From contig NC_079374.1 in the NCBI RefSeq assembly GCF_021018895.1, forward strand, positions 7,963,712 to 8,027,711: DNA of 64,000 bases, read 5' to 3'. Positions 11,319 through 23,342 of the stretch are shown piece by piece. The DNA comes from Seriola aureovittata (Eukaryota > Chordata > Actinopteri > Carangiformes > Carangidae). Positions within the stretch are counted from its first letter, which is position 1. Every line of letters starts with the position of its first letter. The notes beneath the pieces are model-generated. The model ran no database searches and had not been told where the DNA came from. It saw nothing but the letters and a program-made list of their open reading frames with translations. The position numbers and the translations under genes are program-made.

Positions 11319-12266
11319 TGAGTGTTTTCCTCCGGGCGTGTGAGAGTGTTGTGATGTTTTCGGTGACTGTTTAGAGCGGGGTTTGCTGAGCCAGCAGTCT
11401 TCGCCACAGGTTATGTCACTCCAGCTGAGGTCACCATGTCACACACACTGTCAGGAAATGCTTTCTTTAGCTGATTTCCTCCAGGAGAAAACTGCCAGAC
11501 TCACACAGCTTGTAGAATATGTCCACTGCAACCACAAGTAACACTCAAAGTCAGCATTTAACAATAGAATATGTTTTTTATTCTCTTACAAAACATTAGA
11601 CCTTATTCTGGTCTGGTTTGTGCATTTGGTAAATTCACTTCTGCTTTTTTTCTAATGGGAAATGTTGCTACACATGATTCATGCATTAACAATCATTACT
11701 ACCCAATTAAGGAGGGGATTACGTCACCAGTGGCCTGCTAGGTGCTGTGAAACACAGATGCAGATATTAAATATGAATTACAGAGGCCGTATCTGCCCCC
11801 CCCCCCCCTCGTTCTCTCATCCTCTTAACTCCTTTCGTCTTTGGGCTCTACAAAGACAGGCTGTTCTGTAATTGAAGCAGCATGTCAAAGCCGTCTTCCT
11901 GTCTGCGTGTAACCCTCTGATTCACGCTCTTCTCATTAGTGTTATAATTACCGCTGGTTGAAAAGCAAGGGTCTGAGCGAGCCCCTTGGCGAGCGCTAAG
12001 GTGAGAGTGCGGGCCCGTGGCGCTCTCAGCTGGGGGGTTGAGGCTAACCTCCAACCCAGTAGGGGGCAGTGGAGATGTACTGAACCCAGCCTGCGTGGTG
12101 TCCGCAGCTCGGCACATGAGGTCTTTTTAAAGGCTACATGCTGCTTTGCATGGTAACAAGCTGTTGTGAAGAGAAAACTGATTGGTTGATAAATGAAACA
12201 TGAAGAATTGCCGTGTGGAATTCATGAGCTGTGCTGCTTTTTCTCTCGTTTTCTGTTTCTTCTGTC
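11319..12266. other. Non-coding unique sequence with possible regulatory core
   Basis: No gene. A C13 run lies at 11796-11808. The part at 11870-12110 is GC-rich and repeat-free, with 'gttataattaccgctgg' and several CpGs, and could be a conserved element. Confidence 0.45.
11796..11808. repeat. Poly-C run, 13 bases
   Basis: Uninterrupted C tract. Confidence 0.85.
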
Positions 12267-12332
12267 ATCCATTTATCCATCCATCCAACCATCCATCCAT
12301 CCATCCATCCATCCATCCATCCATCCATCCAT
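12267..12332. repeat. (ATCC)n tetranucleotide array
   Basis: About sixteen ATCC units, the first few imperfect (ATTT, AACC) and the rest perfect. Read on the minus strand it gives Met-Asp-Gly-Trp repeats, which are an artefact and not a protein. Confidence 0.97.
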
Positions 12333-12512
12333 GCACCCGCTCTTCTTCGTTTTGTGATTCTCTAAGATTCACGCACCTGTCAGTCTGTCCCCAGGCCTTG
12401 GCCTCAGCCTCTGTCTCTGGGCTCTTGGAGCTCTTCAGGGATTTGGCTTGGCTGCAGCCTAACCGACCCTGAACAGCCTCCAAACTGGTCCAGCTGGGTT
12501 GGACCTCTAGTA

Positions 12513-12550
12513 TGTGTGTGTGTGTGTGTGTGTGTAGGTGTGTGTGTGTA

Positions 12551-12587
<37 letters not shown>

Positions 12588-12604
12588 GTGTGTGTGTGTG
12601 TGTG
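12513..12604. repeat. (TG)n microsatellite with TA interruptions
   Basis: TG array with TAGG, TATG and TATATG interruptions, so it is a compound, older array. Confidence 0.96.
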
Positions 12605-12744
12605 GACTTGTGCCATCGTGGCTGAGTTACCACACAGAGCCACAGCTATGACTGTGGTGGCTATAGCACTTTGGTGCTTTGCCATCAGGCTTCCCTCCAA
12701 GGGCCGTGTCAAGACAGAGAGAGTCTTGGTGCGGGTGTGCATGC

Positions 12745-12762
12745 GTGTGTGTGTGTGTGTGT
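12745..12762. repeat. Short (GT)n
   Basis: Nine GT units. Confidence 0.85.
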
Positions 12763-13859
12763 TAGGCGATGCAGGGCGGTGCTCTACTTCTGCAGCAGTA
12801 ATCTAATGAGCCTGTAAACACACTCATTTGACATCATTAATTGGAGAGAGATCAGAGATCTGAGAGGGGTGTGGGTACAGGGTGTGTGTGTGTGGTAGCG
12901 GTTTGAGGGTTCTCCCATCAGAGAGGGTTCTCCCAGATCAAAGATTTAGAGTGTGAAATCCTTGATTATGCGACAGAGAGACACATTAGAGGCAGTTTTC
13001 TGCCAAGCTGAGAGAGCAGCAGAATGTTTGGTCAGTGCCAGCAGCAGGCCTTGATTTCACCAATGAAAAGAGCTCGAGCAACGCACACAAAGCTGCCCTC
13101 TGTTTTGTCAATTTTAACGATGAGTGGACAAATCAAAGTTGGAAAATGGGGAGTTTGTCTGCTCCCAGTTTATTGATTTTCAAGTATTTTAAACACATGA
13201 AGCTATATTTTGGACGCCTAGTGACAAAGCGTCTGCTGGCACTTTTGAGAAAAGTTTGAGTCCTCTTTGTAACTGTCACAGAGTGTGATCCATTAGCTGT
13301 AATTGTGCTGCCATACTGGTTCAGTCACATTTGTCAGCTGGATCTAAGCTGGGGGGAAACAGAGGTGCAGTGCTGGAGTTGCCAGCTAGTAGTCCTCTGC
13401 TCTGACTGTAACCCAGTCCAGTCCTTAATGATCTATCTGTCTACCACCCGCACAATGGCCCACACCGCTGTTCGCTTTCATTTACAGAGTGCCACTCTCT
13501 GAACTCCCCTCATCAACCCTTTGTTCCTGGCTGTTTCATGTTTTTTTGGGGAGTTGAATGGAGTAGCTGTGTATGGGATACTTTTGAGCGAGTGGTTGAG
13601 AGAGACAGCTAGAGCAGGAATTTTCCAGTGCAATACATTATGAAGATTTCACTTTCTGCCTTTGATTCTGCACTGACAGTTATCCTTCAGCCCTCCTTTA
13701 AAGTCCCACTTTCAATCCCTAATGGCTGTCATGTCGCTGCGCTCTCTGGACTCTTACTCAAAGTGTCATTGGCATAATGGTCGGCAGCCGTTGCCCTCTT
13801 TTGATCATCCATGCTGTGTGCGAGAGCAACTGGAGCCGAAACAGTGAGGTGTACGAGGT

Positions 13860-13864
<5 letters not shown>

Positions 13865-13894
<30 letters not shown>
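13865..13894. repeat. (TG)n microsatellite
   Basis: Fifteen perfect TG units. Confidence 0.95.
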
Positions 13895-13895
<1 letters not shown>

Positions 13896-14027
13896 ACTGC
13901 TTGCACCTCTGCTCGGCTGCCACTCCCAGGCAAAGCTCCACGACCGGAAATCTAAAATTCACTTTCAAATAGTTTTCCTCCTGTTCTTGGTGCCTAATAG
14001 CCAAGCAGTGGAAAGTGTGTGTGCATT

Positions 14028-14048
14028 TGTGTGTGTGTGTGTGTGTGT
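14028..14048. repeat. Short (TG)n
   Basis: About ten TG units. Confidence 0.9.
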
Positions 14049-14191
14049 ACTCATTAAAGGGATAGCACAGGTTTCTACTGTATCAGCATCTCAGGCTCAG
14101 CCCAGTTTGGCACTCCCTCAACAGTTATGCATACTCCAACAAAGGGATGAAGGGCCATGAGGGAGTGAGACCAGGAGAGGGAGTGAAAACT

Positions 14192-14192
<1 letters not shown>

Positions 14193-14275
<83 letters not shown>

Positions 14276-14283
14276 TGTGTGTG
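14193..14283. repeat. (GT)n microsatellite, about 91 bp
   Basis: Near-perfect GT array with a single GA substitution close to its 3' end. The length and purity suggest a highly variable locus. Confidence 0.97.
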
Positions 14284-16404
14284 ACAGTGAGCTGAGACCT
14301 TGGACAGAACCAAACTGCACTCAAGTTCAAACACCCCAGCCTGCGTTCAAATGTATCAAGCTGGTCCAAGATAAATTCACACTCACCAGGCCAGAAAGAA
14401 CACATCTAAGCAAGATGATGAGGGCCAGAAAACATCCGGAAGAGCTCTGATACATTCCAACAGGGACGTGCCCATAATAGAAGCCAGTGTGCGTTTGCTG
14501 AATGACATTATGTTCAAACATCCTGGGATGAAAACCAGTGTCTCGATCCAAGTAGTGTCAGTCTTCCAGGACCAGCGTCCTCTCATTTCCTGCCTGGTTC
14601 ACCTGCCTGCCCTTCAGCAGCCCAGGACCTGATCCAGGTGTTTGGCAGGTTGGGTCCAGAGCCCAGGGCGCTAAAGCTAGTGATGCCCAGAGAACAAGAG
14701 TGGCTGCAGGGCTGCTGCACATCAGAGTGTGTGGTTTCATGAAAGAGGAAGAGTTGTTCTGCTTTGATAGCATTCAGTCAGAACATGGTTATTGAGTTTG
14801 ATAAAAGCACTTTATAATATATACATATAGGGTTGGAGAAAGATCTTTTCTGGCATTGCCAAGTATTCCTGGATGCTTCTCTTGCTGCCTTTTGACCCTT
14901 TACAGCCTTTCTTCTGAATCCATCATCTCCTGTATTCTGTTCAGCTTTGCTCACCTGCTTTGTTTCTGCAAATCTTTCTCCAAAACCTAAAATAATATTG
15001 AATTATACAAGCTTACTGCCTCCTACACTCTGAACTTTGAACTCAATTTTTTTTAATGCATCCACCAGTATGTACAATCATAATCCTATATTTAATATTT
15101 TATATATTATTTATAAGGTTTCTATTGTGGTTGCCCCATAGAACTTTTTATTTTTCTTGCCTTTTCCTCAGTAAACTTCTACTCTCCTGTGTTAATCAAT
15201 TTGTCTTTGGACTTATTTATTTAATACACTCATTTGCAGACATAGGTGTGCAGCCCTCCCCTCCCCTTTAGGCACAGAGGGATCCAGATCAGAGCGCTCG
15301 GCCAAGATCGTGTGTGATGTAAAGTTCTGGAGAATAAAAGATGTCTCTTCCAATAACATATTTGCTGCATGTATCGAAAGACGTGTCAATTTCAGTTACA
15401 CCTGGCGCAGCAGTTGGAAAACAGAGTGTTCTTCGCTTCTAAAAGACAATGCCATACCAGTCACTCCCCACCTGAATGACTGATACATTAAACATGCAGA
15501 AAGCAGCGGGAGGACACTAGGGAAGGAGTGTTCAAAGAAGAAAACAAAGCATCCAAAAACAAAAAAAAGAAAAATATGTTGCTCACTACAGTACAGTACA
15601 ACACAGCTGTCTGGTGCTGCAAACTAGCACCAACACTGAAACCTGATATTTCCAGGAACAGAGACAGTTTTTTATTTTACAGTGAGTACTGAAAAAATTA
15701 GCCAAGCTAGGTACAAACAGATTATCATTTAAACAGTCTATGTATACCCAGATATTCTGTTACTTTCCAGCTGCCTCATGAATCTATTTCTGTATCTCTG
15801 TAATATCCCGGCAATGTTTGACATTGCAAAAGTGAGCATTTCTTAGCTTTTCTATACTCTGAAAGCTATTCCAGAGAGGCAGCTGATCACACAGACTTTT
15901 GTAAGAGGAGAAGAGGAGCATCTCTGCCTTCTAGTTCCCTGACAGGACTGTCAGACTACATTCGAGTATAGACCAGACGTGCTAAAATCCGCAGTCCTCC
16001 CCATGCTCGTGAAATGCTGACACAGCTGCCCAAGGCCTGGCCTGTTGTAGAAAATTAATTCAGGCAAGTCAGAGGACACCTCAGTCAGTGAGACAGACAG
16101 ACAGAAAGGGTCCTGTAAGGCAGGCAGTGTGAAGAGGAGTTGAGTCTCTGGTCTTTGTTCACTGCTGGACACATTAAGACTCCATTAAGGAAGCCTGACA
16201 CACAAGGCGACGGCTGTCTCTGTTCTGCCTGAGCAAGCAACTTATTAAAAGACTGGGACTTCTGCTCTTTTTCTCTCTAACTCTTTCTCTGTCTCGCTCA
16301 CTCACACAGAAACTCACCCAGCAATATTTAAAGCCAAAGAGAAAATTAAAATGAATTCTTACCAGATAATCAGTTTGCATGCATGATGTTTGTTTGGACT
16401 ATTT
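14284..16404. other. Non-coding unique sequence
   Basis: No gene, RNA or recognisable element in about 2.1 kb. The part at 15040-15200 is AT-rich and the part at 15530-15580 is A-rich. The small open frames show no domain signature. Confidence 0.5.
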
Positions 16405-16632
16405 GAGCTATTTGTAAGTTTTGCTATTGCTACATAGCAAATGTTAGCATTAACAGATGTTTACTTACCATTCTAGGGGAAACGCTGCAAGTTCAGCATC
16501 AAACTTCATTCCTTTACTGGCAATCAGTGCTAACATTAGCACGCTATACTAACTAGCTTCAGCTTTCCAAGTGGGAGCTAGTTAGCTTAGCTTGCTAGCT
16601 TCCACTTTCAAGGTGAAAAATGTAAAGGAACA
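16405..16632 (+). mobile_element. Non-autonomous interspersed element, copy 1 (internally shortened)
   Basis: The segment starting at 'gagctatttgtaagtttt' (16405) matches the element at 42025-42408: both carry 'taagttttgctattgctac' and then, in the same order, 'ttagcatta', 'gttcagcatcaaact' and 'tcctttact'. The block at 16577-16603, 'gctagttagcttagcttgct', also resembles the 'gttagcatgctaaccagcta' part of the other copy. It is about 228 bases against 384, so it has lost internal sequence, and its ends lack the TTAA termini of the 42-kb copy. There is no coding capacity, so it depends on an enzyme encoded elsewhere. Confidence 0.8.
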
Positions 16633-17329
16633 GGTTTCTTAAATTGCTAATGGCACATAACCGAGGCTATACTGGAAACAGCTTCATAGTTTATAAAGGG
16701 TTATGATGTGCTCCAGTCAGTTGCACGGCACAGAAATTGACAGTGTATCTTTCCACTAATACTGGCCTTCAGAACACGTTTTTTGAAAAATAGAAAAATA
16801 TACACAATAGATACAGAATTATATATATCAGTTTATATTTTTCTGCACAATTAAAATTTTAGTTTGACTTTGATTCTATAGAAGAGGAAGAGTTCTTTAT
16901 TTTTACCACTATGTGAAAGACTGAATAGCCTCCAATTGATTCCCAAATTCTTCAAACTGACTTTTGATCAATACAACTAATTGTGTCTTTCTGGCAGTAA
17001 TTTTATCTGAAGATAAAGATGTGATTTTCTTTTTAAAACCAGCTAGCGGCTTATGTTGCTAGACCTACATTCAGATTGGAGTCTTAATCTTTAGTCTTTA
17101 GTTAGGCCTTGGGGAATCCTTGTTAATAGATCCACTTGCTTAGGGCCTCTGGCTTAATCCTTGCCATTTACCACTTCCTATGCTGGTTTGCTAAATACTC
17201 TCAATTAGGTGGCTGGCGGGGCATTTTGTATCACTCCATATCCTGACCACTCCTCTTTTTTTCTGGTAATTTCTTTGGAAAGGAGGGGGAAGGCTTGACC
17301 TTGGTACTTATAGAAATGGCCACGATGGG
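16633..17329. other. Non-coding AT-rich sequence
   Basis: Nothing recognised. It has A/T-rich runs around 16790-16870 and a word 'aaaaccagctagcggct' near 17036 that faintly recalls the element upstream but does not extend. Confidence 0.45.
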
Positions 17330-17550
17330 ACCTTGGCATCTTTAGCATTTCTCTGGATATACTGCTAACTTCATAGTGAAATGATAATTAACTCCCAGCA
17401 TCAATTAGCATTCAGCGTGTAGATGGGAAACGAGGAGCCAATTATAAGAAAATATACATAATCAATTATTTATTCACTCTTAATTACAGTGAGTTTTACC
17501 CTGTTACAGCAGCGGCAGTTCAATTAATGACCTTCAGCTATCTTCATTTG
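17330..17550. other. Candidate conserved enhancer-like element (homeodomain-core cluster)
   Basis: Six TAAT/ATTA sites occur in about 150 bases: 'atgataattaac', 'tcaattagca', 'ccaattataag', 'aatcaattatt', 'cttaattacag' and 'caattaatgacc'. The sequence is repeat-free and of ordinary complexity. This is the densest such cluster in the window. Function as an enhancer is inference; cross-species conservation is the decisive test. Confidence 0.4.
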
Positions 17551-17618
17551 AAATTGCCGTGGAGCGGAGGAATTTACCCAAACCCCATAGTGAAACAAAG
17601 CAGCAGAAATACACACAT

Positions 17619-17620
<2 letters not shown>

Positions 17621-17652
<32 letters not shown>
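17621..17652. repeat. (AC)n microsatellite
   Basis: Sixteen AC units. With the purine tract that follows it lies inside a 216-codon open frame (17527-18177) that I reject as a gene. Confidence 0.95.
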
Positions 17653-17657
<5 letters not shown>

Positions 17658-17696
17658 CAAACTCAGAAAAAAGAAACTGAACAAGGGAAAGCAAGA

Positions 17697-17789
17697 GCGC
17701 GAGAGAGAGGGAGAGAGGGGGGGGGAAGGAAGAGCTAGAAAGAGATGTAGCAAGAAAGAGAGAGAGGAAAGAGAGCAGAGGAGGGAAGG
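17697..17789. repeat. (GA)-rich purine tract
   Basis: Degenerate GAGAG/GGGG/AAAG low-complexity DNA, homopurine for most of its length. Confidence 0.9.
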
Positions 17790-18436
17790 GACTGGCACTG
17801 TCTGTCAGTCAGATGCCCAGAGCTGCGGTGTACATGGTGTCACCCACACGACCGAGCCGTCTGTCGAGGCCACCTGCCTCATTATGGGAAATGTATGCAT
17901 CTGGGGCAGGCTCTGGCTGGCTCATCCTCAGCATGGGCAGGGGAAATGGCACACTGGCAACTATTACTGCATTATGTTAGCAAGCTGTACACACTGCATG
18001 CATACATACTGCACTGAGAGACAGGAAAGTAGCGAGCCAAGAGTTTTACTGAATGGGCTGGAAAATTTTGGAAGTGACTCTGTGTATGTGTGGATTTCTC
18101 ACATGAGTTCAGACTGGGATAACACTTGTGCCACTCTTGGAAAGGTGGTTTGTAATATGTGGCAGCATGGCCCATAAAAATATAATACAAGATGAGATAG
18201 AATACATAGTATATGACACTTTATTTTTATATATTTTAAACTTGTAAAAGGTGCATAATCTTTGAGTGTGTGAGAGACCTAGAAGACAGCGCGTCAGTAA
18301 GTGGACAGCTGAATGTAGTGGCTGTCTGTACCTTGTGTAAATGTCCCCCTCTCTGGCCACAGGGTCCTCCAGAAACCAACACGCACAAATGGAACAAACT
18401 GATCACGACACACAACTTTCTCCCTGTCCATTCCTG

Positions 18437-18450
18437 CCCCCCCCCCCCCC
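18437..18450. repeat. Poly-C run, 14 bases
   Basis: Uninterrupted C tract in a pyrimidine-rich patch. Confidence 0.85.
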
Positions 18451-18519
18451 ACTCCCGCCTTCCGCCCATACCTGGCCTGCATACCATTAGACCTAATGGA
18501 GCGCGGTGTGAGGGACAGC

Positions 18520-18720
18520 CAATCATGATGGCGTCCCGTCAGTGACACCGACATGTATCTTGGTGCTCATTATCATCCTTGAACAGCGCCAATTTACATC
18601 TGATGCTCTGACTAATTCTGCTCCAGTGTTGTCAAGAGGCATAGGAAGTGGCCTGGCCGTGATGACAGCGCGGCTGTCAGGAGCCTGTGGATGGAGGATT
18701 CCTCGGGGCATGATTTAATG
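18520..18720. other. Candidate conserved non-coding element
   Basis: Repeat-free block with 'gctcattatcatcc', 'gccaatttacatctgatgc', 'ctgactaattctgc' and 'gcatgatttaatgcccatg'. The mixed GC and TAAT content with an intact, non-degenerate look is why it is flagged. Confidence 0.3.
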
Positions 18721-19849
18721 CCCATGTCAAGCCCCGCTGTCAGCCTCTCTCTCTCTCTCCCTGCTCCTTGCACTCCTTCTCTCCATCCAGCCATTAGGAT
18801 TCAGCCAGCGGAGAGATGGAGCGATAGAGCGGGCGATTGGCCTGCTTAGGATTCACACTCTGGGCAAGAAAATAACACGCCCTGTTTCACAAGTGATTAC
18901 CCATTCCTTGTAAACTGCAATTAAGGCTAAAAAAGAAAGGCGGCAAGGAGGTGATGGAGAAACAAAACGCGTATGACCGCCAAGTGAAGAGGAAAACCTT
19001 GAGCATTTTCCCTGGCTGGTTTATGGCTGCTTGTTTGTCTAATTTCCATAGACAACTTTTCCGTGGTGTTTTGCTGAGTTGTTTTGGCTTCTGTTTGGTT
19101 GTATAACACCACAGATTTCACGGCCCCTCGCCCTCCCTCTTGTAGAGTGATTAACATATTGCATGATGTCTCTGGATAGTTCCCCTTGCACTATGCAATT
19201 CTTTCTTGCTCTTTATATATTTATTTTGGTCAGGATGGAATAGTGTTTTTGTGGAGTGCAGACCAACCATCCTGTAGAAGTTTATTCAGTGTTAATTATC
19301 AGAATTCGAGACATGTTGTGGAAGTGAGGATAAAGCTGTGCATATTTTTGCATGTGCATGTGTTTTTGAGAATGAGACAGCCGCCGTCTGCTTATCTGAA
19401 ACAATTGCCAAACGTGAGACGCCTGACCTGTGTTGACCTCTGCTAAAGGTCAAAGGTGAGAGGGGCCACAGATGGCTGGAGAAGACGAGCCGGGACAGAG
19501 AGGACAGAGGGACAGGGTGCAGACATTTCACAATCTTTCACAATAGGAGAGACTGGATGTTATATGAGTCTGACATATAGATCTGTGAAAATATACATTT
19601 GGCCTATCTGTGTGTGTGATGGTATTCCTACAATATGTTGCTGCAATATGTTGCCCGCTCCCCGGGCTCTCTCCTCCCTAACAAGCTGATGATGGATGAC
19701 CAGAGATTTTGCTGCCTAATGTGCAGAGTGTGACGACATATGGCTCAGTTTGATACGTCCTTGTGCGCTCTCTTTAAACATGAGCACAGCGCTGCACACA
19801 CAAGAACACTGCAACTGCCTCAAAAAGAGGCCAGCATGGTTTTGTGTGA

Positions 19850-20040
19850 GTCATCAGGCCTTAAGATCACAGTAGCAGAAATTAACCTGGCCGTTTCCCC
19901 TGCTTTAACTTTTAATGAACATTAATTAGATTCGGTCTGCCTTGTGCATGCTTTGGCTCAGTTTCATATCCTCTTTGGCCACATTAGGCTGTACTTGCAG
20001 CCGCTGATTGCGCCACTCACAACGCTTCAGCTGTATGAGA
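19850..20040. other. Candidate conserved non-coding element
   Basis: Contains 'agaaattaacctggcc', 'cttttaatgaacattaatt' running into 'agattcgg', then a GC-richer part with 'gccgctgattgcgcc'. Three ATTA cores lie within 70 bases. Confidence 0.3.
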
Positions 20041-22551
20041 AAAAACACTTTCAGTTCACAGCATTAGCACTGGAAACCAGTCAAAAAACAGGGAATGTTT
20101 GTATGTGATTTAGGTGATAAATGATAGGCATTTTTATGAAGTGCTTCTTTGATATCCTTATTAGCTGTGGCTCTGCAGTTGGCATGCTGAAGGAAGCAGC
20201 CTGGGGAAGTGGGCTGGACTGGTTTGGGGCTCGGGCCAGTTAGCACTGGCTCTGCCTGGTAAGTGTCTGGTCTAACCCTGTGCGCCTATCAGCTGACATT
20301 CACAAAACTGGGAGGAAAACATGCAGATGATTTTAAAATATGAATGCATTAATCCATCCAGAACTGGTGAAAGTTAAAAAGATAAATATGAGCAACAAGG
20401 AAAGATGATTAGTAATTAATTCAAGAGAACCTAAATGAACAGTGTAATTTGTAAATCTGCATGACAATAAAGTTTTAAAATAAATGGGGGCCTAAATGGT
20501 ACATTCCTTTATTCTCTTTTAGTGTCCAATTGCAACTTCAGTTTGCTAGCGCTGCATTCCCATTGAGCCAACTATTCTTCCCATAATGAGAAAATGAGTG
20601 GTCATATTCAGTAGAAACCAGTTTTCCCATTATAGGAGTACCAGTGCAGCACCTCCCATTTGGATCACTAATAGTAATGAAATAAATAGAGGTTTAAAAA
20701 TAAAGAAAGGGTAAAGATTTATGTGGTCTGTATTGCTGTTTTTGGGAAAGGTTGAGCGATACAATGGACCACCCAATCTCACTTCTAATTTACAGTGATC
20801 TGTGATTTTCCTGAAGAAAGCAACATGTGTCTTTGAACAGGAAGACTGAGTCCTCTGCATTTCCACATAATTAAACTAAGGCTTCCACTTGCCAAGCTAT
20901 TTTAAGCTTTTCCATGACCCATGACCAGGACAAAAATGGTGATATGAAGCCAAAAGCTGAGTAATACAAACTGTGAATTTGACTATAACTGCCAAGCACA
21001 CTTCTGAACATTTAACTAACTCTAAACTCCAACCCATGAAGAAAATTCTTTACAATTTAAACAACTCATGCTTCATAATTTGAACCTAGTTAGATAACTT
21101 ATTAGATTAAAAAGCTTGATGCAAATAGTAACTTATGGTAAAAAGAGAAGAATGCAACAACTCGAGCTTGAGGGTGACACGATGCACGTCTCTGCCAATG
21201 GTTTCACGTTGTTCCACTGATTGGCAGGTAGTAACGTCCCCCAGAAATGCTGTAATGTCTCAGCAAAGGCAGCGAAAAAAAGAAGACGTCTATCAAGTAA
21301 AGATGGATATTAACAATGCAGGATTTAAAGGCTGGTTTTATGAGGATGAAGTAAATGTATTTAACCTGTTTGTTAGGCCCTGAGGATTCAGACAGTTAGA
21401 CTGAACACAAACTGAAAACTGAACAGGGAACCTTTGAAACAGATCAGTAACACCATAAAATTCACGTAATACAGAATCTGTGGACAGTGTCACACAGGTC
21501 AACCAAAGGTGCATCATTTTAAACTACTGTACAATGGTTTCTATTTTTCTGATTACTGTGATGACTGTGTGTGGTGTGTGTTTGTGAATCTTTAAAGGGT
21601 CAAATCAACTCATAAGGAACTCTGCCCAGAAACTCAGCCATAGTTTATTGTGGATACATGACGTGAAAGCACTGGGGATATTTGGATGAACTGACCGTTT
21701 AATAGATTATTTGTTTTTTATGTGTAATCCATGCCTCTACAATGGGACTGATAAAACATGTACAGTGTCACTGCGAAGAGTTGTTGTGGCAACAAGGCGC
21801 CAACTAACCCACGCAGTTATTATTTCCAGTTTGTGGTTAACTTCCTGTCTGAGGGTGGAGATTGATGGATACTCAGAGTGCTCCTGTGTGTCTTGAAGGG
21901 AATTATTGATCGCTGTTGCCGTTGGTTTCAGCCTCCATTTGTTGATCTGCCCATGAAAGCCCAACTGCATGGATCATAGAAATGACCCCAGCTCTTTTTA
22001 ATGATGTTTGAACCTCAGAGAAAAAACCTGCTGCACCCACTAACAGTCAGACCAGCAACACCGCATTTTCTCTCCAGATGGACATGTTCTGTGTGTTTTC
22101 TGCCAGTTTTGGACAGTGACGCTAAGACACTGGGAAATACTTATGTATTCACAGACGTATGAGTGCACAACAATTGTAGCAATTTTGATAATGATGCTCT
22201 CTGAATTATGACACTTTAGCTCTCCGTTCATTTGCCAAATTGTTTTTAGTGTCGTTTTTATTGCAATTTTCATCAGTGCTTTTTTTCTCCGCTTTAAGAA
22301 AAGAAAGGATCATTAGCCCAGGACTGTTCAACCATGCACAGAGGAAAAATGCCATCAAAGTTGTCACAAAAAATGTCCTTGTTCTCTAATTTATAAACAA
22401 AAAACACAGATTTTCTCTTTCATGTGGCTTCTTGGAGATAATTATGACAAGATGAAAGCAGTTAAATTCCTCCCTCTGTTCTCTGCTCTTCAGATGGTTC
22501 CCCCATTGTCAAAAATGGAGATGAGATTTCATGTGGCTGTCATTGCCTGTG

Positions 22552-22636
22552 TCCCTGTCTCTCTCTGTCTCCCTCTCTTGCTCTCGTGTCTCTTTCCCTC
22601 CTCCTTCCTGTCTCTCTCCCTGTCTGTCTGTCTCGT
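22552..22636. repeat. (CT)-rich low-complexity tract
   Basis: Degenerate TCTC/CCTC/TGTC pyrimidine-rich DNA. The open frame over it encodes Ser/Leu/Val repeats and is an artefact. Confidence 0.85.
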
Positions 22637-22858
22637 TGTTTCACTCTTCTTTGTCAGTTTTTATTGAACTCTGATATCCGAATCTGTAATGTTTTCAGAA
22701 CTGCCAATCAGTCAGTCACTATCTGTCTCAGAGGTTGCTGTCCCCTAATGGAAGAGAATGATTAGCTTTTATCAGCTCACTGATTTATATGGTTTAAAGC
22801 TGTTGTGCACAATCAAAGGGACGAATAAGTATTCTTCCTGCACGCATATGTTTCCGTG

Positions 22859-22877
22859 CACTCTCTCTCTCTCTCTC
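22859..22877. repeat. Short (CT)n
   Basis: About nine CT units directly upstream of the CA array, forming a compound microsatellite. Confidence 0.9.
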
Positions 22878-22883
22878 ACATTC

Positions 22884-22886
<3 letters not shown>

Positions 22887-22927
<41 letters not shown>

Positions 22928-22943
22928 GCACACACACACACAC
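22887..22943. repeat. (CA)n microsatellite with CGCA interruptions
   Basis: CA array with a few GCAC variants. A TG array in the opposite orientation begins at 23077. Confidence 0.96.
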
Positions 22944-22969
22944 GTGGTGTTGATGAGATGTCTACAGAC

Positions 22970-23010
22970 CCCTCCCTCCTCCCCTCTCCCCTCTCCCCTC
23001 TCCCCCTCAC
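22970..23010. repeat. (CCCCTCT)n pyrimidine minisatellite
   Basis: About four 7-base CCCCTCT units with a CCTC lead-in, sitting between the CA array and the TG array. Confidence 0.8.
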
Positions 23011-23076
23011 ACACACACTCTGAGGCGACGGGCTGGTGCACCGTGAGTGTGTCGTGCCACGCTGTGGTGTCTGCAA

Positions 23077-23159
23077 GTGTGTGTGTATGTGTGTGTGTAT
23101 GTGTGTGTGTATGTGTGTGTGTGTGTGTGTTGTGTGTGTGTGTGTGGTGTGTGTGTGTG
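23077..23159. repeat. (TG)n with periodic TA variants
   Basis: TG array in which a TAT variant recurs three times with regular spacing near the 5' end, and single TTG and TGG slips occur later. The higher-order period suggests local expansion of a variant block. Confidence 0.95.
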
Positions 23160-23311
23160 CCCTCTTGGGAGGTAATTACCAGAATAAATACAGTAGAGGC
23201 CATGGCTGCTAATTTATGCCTGATTGTTGACAGTCAGAGTATTGTTTAACATGCACAGAGAGGGCCCTTGGTGTTGTGTTTCATGATCCTCCTTGTATGT
23301 GTGTGCTGCTA

Positions 23312-23342
<31 letters not shown>

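Larger units (their letters stand above)
12763..14192. other. Non-coding unique sequence with two short TG arrays
   Basis: No gene recognised. TG arrays lie at 13865-13894 and 14028-14048. Around 12800-12850, 'gtaatctaatgagcc' and 'catcattaattggag' make a small TAAT cluster. Confidence 0.5.
17790..22551. other. Non-coding unique sequence, about 4.8 kb
   Basis: No gene recognised. Candidate regulatory blocks at 18520-18720 and 19850-20040 and a C14 run at 18437-18450 are listed separately. A CT patch lies at 18745-18759. The stretch 20300-21130 is AT-rich and featureless to the eye. Confidence 0.5.

Noticed and set aside
12134..12633. Minus-strand Met-Asp-Gly-Trp repeat protein
   Set aside because: It is the translation of the (ATCC)n tetranucleotide array, followed by a TG array.
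17527..18177. 216-codon open frame, the longest in the window
   Set aside because: About a quarter of it is translated from an AC array and a GA tract, which lack stops in this frame. The rest has no domain, splice signal or promoter context.
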